Source: Deltaproteobacteria bacterium | GTDB lineage: Bacteria; Desulfobacterota; Desulfarculia; Adiutricales; Adiutricaceae | Direction of reading: 5' to 3' | Assembly: GCA_031278795.1 (NCBI GenBank) | Contig: JAITJT010000256.1 | Span: forward strand, 1-16,613 | Length of the DNA: 16,613 bases | Part shown: in pieces, positions 7,260 to 12,749 of the stretch | Numbering within the stretch: the first letter of the stretch is position 1 | Layout: every line of letters begins with the position of its first letter | The notes under the pieces: model-generated | What the model was told of the DNA's origin: nothing | Databases searched by the model: none | What the model saw: the letters and a program-made list of their open reading frames with translations, nothing else | Program-made: the position numbers and the translations under genes

Positions 7260-8330
7260 CTAGATCATGAAGTTATAGCCGTTCCCATGGGCCTCTAGGT
7301 AGGAATTGTTCACAAGCTCCGCCTGATTGTCCTGGAAGGCGTAGAGGCGGTAGATGATGGCCTTCACCTTGCTACCCACGGAGATGGGGCTCTTCTCCAG
7401 GGAGTAGCTTGTGGTGAGCAGGTAGCCCTTGAGGTCTATCACCACCTCCACAAAGGCTCCCCTAAAGGCCATGGAGACCACGGTGGCCTCCTCCACACAG
7501 TGGGCGTACTGTATTAGCTCTCCCGGGCCGAATATCTGGATAAACTCGGGCCTGATGGCTCCCTTGGCGCCCCGGGGGGCGTCCTCGAAGCCTAGGAGCC
7601 TCCCGTAGTCCTCCAGGATGACGCTCTCCCCCAAGAAGCTCGCCACAAAGGGGGTGGCGGGCTCGCGGTAGAGGTCTATGGGGCTTCCGGTCTGCTCCAC
7701 CCGGCCGTGGTTGGTGATGATTATCCTATCCGCCACCTCTATGGCCTCGGATTGGTCGTGGGTCACAAAGATGCTGGTGATACCTAGGCTATTTATCATG
7801 TTCCTAAGCCATGTGCGCAGATCCTTCCTAACCTTGGCGTCTATGGCCGCGAAGGGCTCATCTAGCAAAAGTAGCCTGGGGTTCCAGGCCAGGGCCCTGG
7901 CGAAGGCCACCCTCTGCTTTTGCCCTCCTGAAAGCTGGTTGGGATAACGCTTGTCAAAGCCAGAAAGTCCAATTAGCTTAAGGAGCTCAGAAACCCTCTC
8001 CTTTATCTTGTCCTTCTTCACCTTCTGGGTTCTAAGGCCAAAGGCAATGTTATCAAAGACGGTCATGTACCTAAACAGGGCGTAATTCTGGAAGACGAAA
8101 CCAATGCCGCGCCGGGAGGGGTGGATGTTGTTCACCCGCTCGCCGGAAATATAGATGTCACCTGAATCAGGTATCTCAAGCCCAGCTATCATCTTGAGGA
8201 TGGTGGTCTTACCGCTCCCGCTGGGACCTAAGAGGGCACCCAGGGTGCCCTCCTTGAGGCCAAAGCTCACCTGATCCGAGGCGTGGAAGCTCCCGAAAGT
8301 TTTGCAGATATTGGACAGTTCAATAAACAT
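7260..8330 (-). CDS. cysA: Sulfate/thiosulfate ABC transporter ATPase
   Basis: Cytoplasmic ATPase that drives sulfate import through CysT and CysW. The 356-residue protein is complete: Walker A GPSGSGKT (residues 35-42), Q-loop Gln81, signature LSGGQ (133-137), Walker B LLLLDEP (153-159) and switch His191 in THDQ. A C-terminal regulatory TOBE-like region follows from about 235. The FVFQNYALFRYMTVFDNIAFGL segment is typical of CysA. ATG at 8330 lies 19 bp after the cysW stop, with a purine-rich GAGAGG upstream. Thiosulfate could also be a substrate; molybdate is less likely given the binding protein and downstream genes. Confidence 0.96.
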   Translation of the reverse strand: MFIELSNICKTFGSFHASDQVSFGLKEGTLGALLGPSGSGKTTILKMIAGLEIPDSGDIYISGERVNNIHPSRRGIGFVFQNYALFRYMTVFDNIAFGLRTQKVKKDKIKERVSELLKLIGLSGFDKRYPNQLSGGQKQRVAFARALAWNPRLLLLDEPFAAIDAKVRKDLRTWLRNMINSLGITSIFVTHDQSEAIEVADRIIITNHGRVEQTGSPIDLYREPATPFVASFLGESVILEDYGRLLGFEDAPRGAKGAIRPEFIQIFGPGELIQYAHCVEEATVVSMAFRGAFVEVVIDLKGYLLTTSYSLEKSPISVGSKVKAIIYRLYAFQDNQAELVNNSYLEAHGNGYNFMI

Positions 8331-8349
8331 TTGGATAAAGGCCTCTCTT

Positions 8350-9186
8350 TTAGTAGTTTTCCATGTCTTTTTCGGAAATGTACTCCAGGATGTTTCTCAC
8401 CACCAGGATGATTATGGCCGCGACCACCAGGATGGTGGCCACGGAAAAGGCCTGGGCCGTGTGGTACTCCCTGAAGAGTATCTCTATGTGGAGCGGAAGG
8501 GTGTTGGTTTTACCCCGCAGGTGACCGGAGACCACCGAGACCGCCCCGAACTCACCTAGGGCCCTGGCCGTACAGAGGATCATGCCGTAGAGGAGGGCCC
8601 ATTTTAGGTGCGGAAAGGTAACCTTCCTAAAGAGCTGGAAAAAGCCCGTGCCCAAAAGTATGGCCGCCTCCTCCTCGTCGGTTCCCCTACCCAGCATGAC
8701 CGGGATGAGCTCCCTGGCCACAAAGGGCAGGGTCACGAATATGGTCGCCAGAATCAGCCCGGGGGTCGCGAATACTATCTTAATGTTGTGGGCCTCCAGG
8801 AAGGGATAGGCCCAGCCCAGCCTCCCAAAGGTCATGATGAAGACCAAGCCCGCAATGACCGGGGAGACCGCGAAGGGGATGTCAATTAGCGTTATGAGGA
8901 AGCCCTTGCCCCAGAAGCGGAAGCGGGTGATGGCCCAGGCCGCGCACAGACCAAAGAGGGTGTTTAGGCTAAGGGCGGATAGCATGGTGATGATGGAGAG
9001 CCTCAAGGCCTTCAAGGTGTACTCGTCCGTTACCGCCTTCCAGAAGTTTTTAAAGCCAAAGTCAAAGGCCTGGGCCAGGACCTGCACCAGCGGAAGCACG
9101 AGCATTACTAAAATAAAGATGAAGCTAATGGCGATAAGCGCTATCCTCAAAAGCTTGTTTTCTCTTTGAAAGGGCCTTTCGCTCAT
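8350..9186 (-). CDS. cysW: Sulfate ABC transporter permease CysW
   Basis: Inner-membrane channel subunit that pairs with CysT. The 278-residue protein has six predicted membrane spans; the first (about residues 12-38) follows a short basic N-terminus. Near residues 170-195 is the cytoplasmic EAA loop (EEEAAILLGTGFFQLFRKVT, then FPHLKW), which contacts CysA. ALGEFGAVSVVSGHLRGKTN is a typical CysW segment. ATG at 9186 is one base after the cysT stop and is preceded by GGGGAG within the end of cysT, so translation is coupled. Confidence 0.95.
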   Translation of the reverse strand: MSERPFQRENKLLRIALIAISFIFILVMLVLPLVQVLAQAFDFGFKNFWKAVTDEYTLKALRLSIITMLSALSLNTLFGLCAAWAITRFRFWGKGFLITLIDIPFAVSPVIAGLVFIMTFGRLGWAYPFLEAHNIKIVFATPGLILATIFVTLPFVARELIPVMLGRGTDEEEAAILLGTGFFQLFRKVTFPHLKWALLYGMILCTARALGEFGAVSVVSGHLRGKTNTLPLHIEILFREYHTAQAFSVATILVVAAIIILVVRNILEYISEKDMENY

Positions 9187-9187
9187 C

Positions 9188-10021
9188 TTAGTGCTCCCCG
9201 GTGAAAAAGCTAATGCGCGCCTGGATGCGGTTCACCATGAACATGATGGTGAATGAAAAGAAGAGCATGAGAATGGCCACGGCCGTGGCCTGGTCGTAAT
9301 TGAACTGCTCCAACTTGCTCATGATGACCAGAGGCGCAATCTCGGTTTTAAAGGGGAGGTTTCCGGCAATGAAGATTACCGAGCCGTACTCCCCCAGGCC
9401 CCGGGCGAAGGCCAGGGAAAACCCGGTCAAAAGCGCGGGCTTTATCTCCGGAAGGATTATCTGGAAAAAGATGCGACAGGGACTAGCCCCCAAAAGGAGC
9501 CCCGCGTCCTCATAGTCCCTGGATAGCTGCTCCAGAACGGGCTGGATGGAGCGCACCACAAAGGGAATGGTAATGAAGGTGATGGCGACGATTATCCCCA
9601 GCTGGGTGTAGGCAATCTTGATTCCAAACAAGTCAAAGAGGGGCTTTCCTATCCAGCCCTTGTCCGTGGTTAGAACAGTTAAAGAGATCCCCGCGACCGC
9701 GGTGGGAAGGGCGAAGGGAAGCTCAATCAAGCCGTCAATTAGCCGCCTCAGGGGAAAGCGGTAGCGGGTGATGACCCAGGCCAGGATGAGGCCCGTAACC
9801 GAGTTGATGAGCGCGCCCGCCAGTGAGCAGAGGAAACTCACCTTGCAGGCAATTAAGGTTCTGGTGTCGGTAATTGTCTTAAAGAAGCCCCCAAAACCCA
9901 AATGCGTCGCCTCAAAGGAGAGCGATATGAGCGGGATGAGCACTATGATGCTCAGATAGCTCATGGTGATCCCCAGGGACAATCCAAAGCCGGGTATAAT
10001 CCTCTTTCTGGCCTTCTTCAC
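9188..10021 (-). CDS. cysT: Sulfate ABC transporter permease CysT (CysU)
   Basis: Inner-membrane channel subunit of the sulfate importer. RIIPGFGLSLGITMSYLS at the N-terminus is characteristic of CysT. The EAA loop reads YEDAGLLLGASPCRIFFQII followed by LPEIKPALLTG, and FARGLGEYGSVIFIAGNLPF lies near the C-terminus. Six spans are expected. The start is uncertain: the frame stays open to a TTG at 10108, with ATG at 10069 and GTG at 10048, 10039 and 10021. I favour GTG 10021 because it gives 277 residues, the usual family length. It also has a weak AAGAG upstream and avoids translating a perfect 15-bp hairpin. If ATG 10069 were used, it would be buried in that hairpin. The gene ends one base before cysW. 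Confidence 0.9.
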   Translation of the reverse strand: MKKARKRIIPGFGLSLGITMSYLSIIVLIPLISLSFEATHLGFGGFFKTITDTRTLIACKVSFLCSLAGALINSVTGLILAWVITRYRFPLRRLIDGLIELPFALPTAVAGISLTVLTTDKGWIGKPLFDLFGIKIAYTQLGIIVAITFITIPFVVRSIQPVLEQLSRDYEDAGLLLGASPCRIFFQIILPEIKPALLTGFSLAFARGLGEYGSVIFIAGNLPFKTEIAPLVIMSKLEQFNYDQATAVAILMLFFSFTIMFMVNRIQARISFFTGEH

Positions 10022-10043
10022 GTTTATCTCTTTTCTCACCGCC

Positions 10044-10076
10044 CTCACGTATGGGGGGGAGCCCCCCATACGTGAG
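10044..10076 (-). promoter_or_regulatory. Perfect 15-bp hairpin at the cysT 5' end
   Basis: CTCACGTATGGGGGG (10044-10058) pairs perfectly with CCCCCCATACGTGAG (10062-10076) around a 3-nt loop. It lies 23 nt upstream of the preferred cysT start and contains the alternative ATG (10069) and GTG (10048). No U-tract follows on the minus strand. It could block readthrough translation, stabilise the sbp message or act as an insulator. Confidence 0.75.
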
Positions 10077-10179
10077 CTACGCTGTTTTTTTAAAGCCGCT
10101 TCCACCAAAAAACTTTTAGCTCAGAGCTTTTCCTTAGCCCCCTATGGGCCTAACCCAGGCTAAGCCCAAGGGGACCTTA

Positions 10180-10209
10180 TCCCCAGGCCCCATAAGTGGG
10201 GCCTGGGGA
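10180..10209 (-). promoter_or_regulatory. Perfect 13-bp GC-rich hairpin after sbp
   Basis: The arms 10180-10192 and 10197-10209 are exact reverse complements (CCCCAGGCCCCA and TGGGGCCTGGGG plus one A-T pair) around TAAG. It starts 10 nt after the sbp stop on the transcribed strand and lacks a U-tract. The position and strength fit an mRNA 3'-end barrier that keeps the binding-protein message more abundant than the permease message, as known for malE-malF. A weaker 7-bp pair (10133-10139 with 10158-10164) lies beside it. Confidence 0.7.
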
Positions 10210-10219
10210 CAATAGACCC

Positions 10220-11230
10220 TTACCTGGTGTATATCTGATCGAAGACCCCACCGTCGCTGAAGTGCTTGGCCTGGGCCTTTTCCCAACCACCAAAGAGGGG
10301 ATCGTCTATGGTCACGAGCTCCATCTGCAGCTGGAACTGGTCCTTGAACTCCTTGGCAATTTCCGGATTCGAGGGGCGGTAGAAATGCTTTCCAGCTATG
10401 CGCTGGCCCTCCGGGGTGTAGAGGTAATTAAGGTACTCGGTGGCCACCTCCCGGGTGCCCTTCTTGTCCACGTAGGTGTCCACAATGGCGACAGGCGGCT
10501 CGGCTAGGATGCTCAAAGGGGGGGATACTATCTCAAACTGGCCCGGGGCCTCTTCCAAGGCCAAATAACCCTCGTTTTCCCAGGCCAAGAGCACGTCGCC
10601 CTGGCCGTTGGCCACAAATGTATTGGTGGCGCCCCGGGCTCCGGTGTCTAGGACCAAGACGTGCTCAAAGATCTCTTTGATAAACTGGGTGACCTTGGCC
10701 TCGTCATGGTTGAACTTGCGGTCCGCGTAGGCCCAGGCGGCCAGGTAGTTCCAGCGCGCCCCGCCCGAGGTCTTGGGGTTGGGGGTGATGACTCCCACCC
10801 CCTCCTTGATGAGGTCGTCCCAGTCCTTGATGTTCTTGGGGTTCCCCTTGCGCACCAAAAACACGATGGTGGAGGTATAGGGGGCGGAGTTGTTGGGGAA
10901 TTCCTTCTGCCAGCCCGGCTGGATGAGCCCGGCCTTTTCTATCTCGGTTATGTCGATGGCGAGGGCCAGGGTCACCACGTCGGCCTCGTTTCCCTCTATG
11001 ACCGTGCGGGCCTGCTTGGAGGAGCCGCCATGGGACTGCACAACTTCCAAAGTCTTACCGATCTTGGTCTTAAAATTAGCCTCAAAGATGCCGTTGAACT
11101 CTTCATAGAGCTCCCTAGTGGGGTCATAGGATACGTTGTTCAATTCCACATCCGCGGCCTGGACTATGGGTGTGAGGGTAAAAAAGGTCAAAAGTAGAGG
11201 AATAGAGAAGAAAGAAAATAATTTTTTCAT
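10220..11230 (-). CDS. sbp: Periplasmic sulfate-binding protein
   Basis: Captures sulfate in the periplasm and delivers it to CysTWA. The 336-residue precursor has a Sec signal peptide: MKK, a hydrophobic stretch (residues 4-20), and likely cleavage after Ala25 (VQA/AD). The mature protein begins with [16 protein letters not shown], a hallmark of the Sbp/CysP family. It continues with [16 protein letters not shown] (65-80) and ADVVTLALA, which form the sulfate site. ATG at 11230 is chosen over an ORF extension of 32 codons because the signal peptide begins there and AAGGTG lies 8 nt upstream. It is the first gene of the minus-strand cluster, behind a roughly 300-nt leader that contains an intrinsic terminator. 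Sulfate versus thiosulfate preference cannot be decided from sequence alone. Confidence 0.95.
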   Translation of the reverse strand: MKKLFSFFSIPLLLTFFTLTPIVQAADVELNNVSYDPTRELYEEFNGIFEANFKTKIGKTLEVVQSHGGSSKQARTVIEGNEADVVTLALAIDITEIEKAGLIQPGWQKEFPNNSAPYTSTIVFLVRKGNPKNIKDWDDLIKEGVGVITPNPKTSGGARWNYLAAWAYADRKFNHDEAKVTQFIKEIFEHVLVLDTGARGATNTFVANGQGDVLLAWENEGYLALEEAPGQFEIVSPPLSILAEPPVAIVDTYVDKKGTREVATEYLNYLYTPEGQRIAGKHFYRPSNPEIAKEFKDQFQLQMELVTIDDPLFGGWEKAQAKHFSDGGVFDQIYTR

Positions 11231-11300
11231 GATAAACACCTTGATATTTTTAAAATTGGCAATATTTACGCTAAATATGAGACAAATCTGTAGTAAAGAT

Positions 11301-11345
11301 AAAAAAAAAGACCGCAAACAGTACAAAAAGTACGTTTACGGTCTT
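11301..11345 (-). terminator. Intrinsic terminator in the sbp leader (candidate attenuator)
   Basis: On the minus strand the arms 11345-11330 and 11324-11308 form a 16-bp stem with one G-U pair and one bulged base around a five-U loop. Nine U residues follow directly (A9 at 11301-11309 on the plus strand). It lies 71-115 nt upstream of the sbp start and reads towards sbp, with no gene upstream on that strand to terminate. That placement suggests conditional control of the whole operon. Confidence 0.8.
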
Positions 11346-11391
11346 CAGATGTCTGATCAACCAGAAATTGAAAAAAGGCTTGAAAAAGGGA

Positions 11392-11445
11392 TTTAGAGGG
11401 ACATGACTCTTGTTTGGCTAAAAATCCCCCTAAGAGGCCTCTAAA
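11392..11445 (-). promoter_or_regulatory. Two-stem structured element upstream of the sbp terminator
   Basis: In the minus-strand transcript TTTAGAGG (11445-11438) can pair with CCTCTAAA (11399-11392). Inside it CTCTT pairs with AAGAG, leaving an asymmetric bulge and a G-rich loop. It sits 46 nt before the terminator stem, as a sensor domain would. I recognise no SAM, T-box or other known riboswitch motif, and base pairing of this size in 300 nt could be chance. Confidence 0.35.
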
Positions 11446-11540
11446 GTGAAGAAACAAAAGGCGGGGTTTTGCTGAATCTAGTTTAAGGCATTTTGAAACG
11501 TGAAAGGAGTTAAAACATGTTGAAAACTGAACAGGCATTA

Positions 11541-11568
11541 AATTTACCAAAATCTAGAGAAAAGTCAA
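11541..11568 (-). promoter_or_regulatory. Possible sbp operon promoter
   Basis: Reading the minus strand, TTGACT (11568-11563) and TAAATT (11546-11541) are separated by 16 bp. The match to a sigma-70 type promoter is moderate. Transcription from here would give a leader of about 300 nt that includes the two-stem element and the terminator. Confidence 0.35.
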
Positions 11569-11770
11569 GCAAAAAATTTCTTAACAAAAAATATTTATGA
11601 AATAGCTAAAAAGGCCATAAACTATAAATTATATAAAAATATAATGTTTTTAGAAATAAGCATGTTTATAAGACTTAAAAATACTTATGTGTTATGAAAA
11701 TAACATAATATAATTACTAAATAAACCTCCTTTATAATTTTACTAATAAATTTGAAGATGCCCCTCTTAC

Positions 11771-11802
11771 AAAAAAGCCCCCGCTAAGGGGGCATTTTTT
11801 TT
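11771..11802. terminator. Isolated bidirectional intrinsic terminator
   Basis: GCCCCC (11777-11782) pairs with GGGGGC (11788-11793) around a 5-nt loop. A6 precedes and T8 follows, so either strand gives a GC stem and a U-tract. No recognised gene ends nearby: the nearest start is sbp, 540 bp away and directed away from it, and the autotransporter also points away. Confidence 0.85.
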
Positions 11803-12273
11803 GTAAAGGCAAAAAAAAAGAGATCTCTTAAGGCAAAAAAAAAATTTTTTTTGTTTTTTTTGGGGACAAAATCCGTGAAAAAGAAAAAGCTAATAGATTA
11901 AATTTTTGCTTCTAAGCCTTTGTAGAAGCCGCATTTTATACATTTCCAAAGCTAAGAAGAGGCTAATAAACGGAAAAAGATTAAAAAGCTAAGTGAAATA
12001 TATGTTTATAACGGCAAATATTTGCAGATATTTGAAAGTATTTGAAAATCCGTAAAAAAGCTGAAAAAGAAATAAGCAAATTTATGTATGTTTTGTTTGT
12101 ATTTATTACAAATGAGAGGGGATCAACAATTCCCAAAAATTTTCAAAAACTTTTATCTATCTGCAAAAACCCGTTTTATTGGCTTAGAATAAGGCTCAAA
12201 AAAAATTTTGCTTATAAAAAAAATTTATTGCAGGAAAAATTTTATTAGATTATAAATTTAGACATCGAGCATG

Positions 12274-12354
12274 AGAGACGACGTTAAATTTGATTTTGGT
12301 TTTTTTTTTTAGACGCTAGATATCTTTTAGGTTTGCTTTGAACACGTCGTCTCT
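12274..12354. repeat. 11-bp inverted repeat with a 59-bp loop
   Basis: AGAGACGACGT (12274-12284) and ACGTCGTCTCT (12344-12354) are exact reverse complements. Weak further similarity lies outside the arms. The loop contains a T12 run. The arms are GC-rich compared with their surroundings, so they stand out; function unknown. Confidence 0.65.
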
Positions 12355-12628
12355 AGCTTGCTTAGAAGATGCTTCAAGGGGGCCACAAACTCCCGTCACC
12401 TTCACGCTAAAAAAAAAAGAGGTTCTCTTTTTTTAGTTTGGCGCAAAACATAGTAAGAATGCCCACAAAAGTCTTGTGGCGCATAGACAGTGAGTGCGAA
12501 AGTAATAACCAATTGATTGTTTTTTATTAGAGAAGAGCTCATGAAATAATCGCGCATCATCGGCTCATTATTTCCCTTTAGCTCAACACAATATGCTTTA
12601 AGCATATTTATCATTCACCAAAATCAAG

Positions 12629-12693
12629 GTTGACTGGTGGATACGGGGAGATTCTACCCTAATTATGATTATGTACTGACTATACCAGTCAAC
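12629..12693. promoter_or_regulatory. Inverted repeat GTTGACTGGT before the autotransporter gene
   Basis: GTTGACTGGT (12629-12638) and ACCAGTCAAC (12684-12693) are exact reverse complements, 45 bp apart. The right half also belongs to a tighter palindrome TGACT-ATACC-AGTCA (12677-12691). The right copy lies 56 bp before the start codon. Each long-repeat half contains TTGACT, a -35-like hexamer, pointing in opposite directions. It may be an operator for a dimeric repressor or activator, or a 5'-leader stem. Confidence 0.45.
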
Positions 12694-12749
12694 ATTTTCA
12701 CGATACACACTAGGAAATTCTTGTTCTTTTCTATCGAGGAGAAATCCGT

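Larger units (their letters stand above)
11569..12749. other. AT-rich spacer between divergent sbp and the autotransporter gene
   Basis: About 1.2 kb with no convincing gene on either strand and many A and T runs. It holds an isolated bidirectional terminator (11771-11802), a near-mirror run of A10 then T8 around 11834-11852, and an 11-bp inverted repeat (12274-12354). There is also an A/T stem at 12412-12434 and an inverted repeat near the autotransporter start. A 70-residue minus frame at 12402-12614 has no good ribosome binding site. No tRNA was recognised. Confidence 0.75.

Noticed and set aside
11266..11550. 94-codon minus-strand frame upstream of sbp
   Set aside because: It runs through the terminator hairpin, has no ribosome binding site and has no recognisable domain; the region is better explained as the sbp leader.
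12042..12248. 68-codon plus-strand frame
   Set aside because: TTG start, no ribosome binding site, and a lysine/phenylalanine-rich product expected from AT-rich spacer sequence.
12402..12614. 70-codon minus-strand frame starting with ATG
   Set aside because: No usable ribosome binding site and no family recognised. It could be a gene remnant or lie within a small RNA, but coding cannot be supported.
12677..12691. Restriction-modification C-box (GACT/AGTC)
   Set aside because: The spacing is 5 bp instead of the usual 3, there is no tandem second box, and there is no restriction-modification gene nearby.
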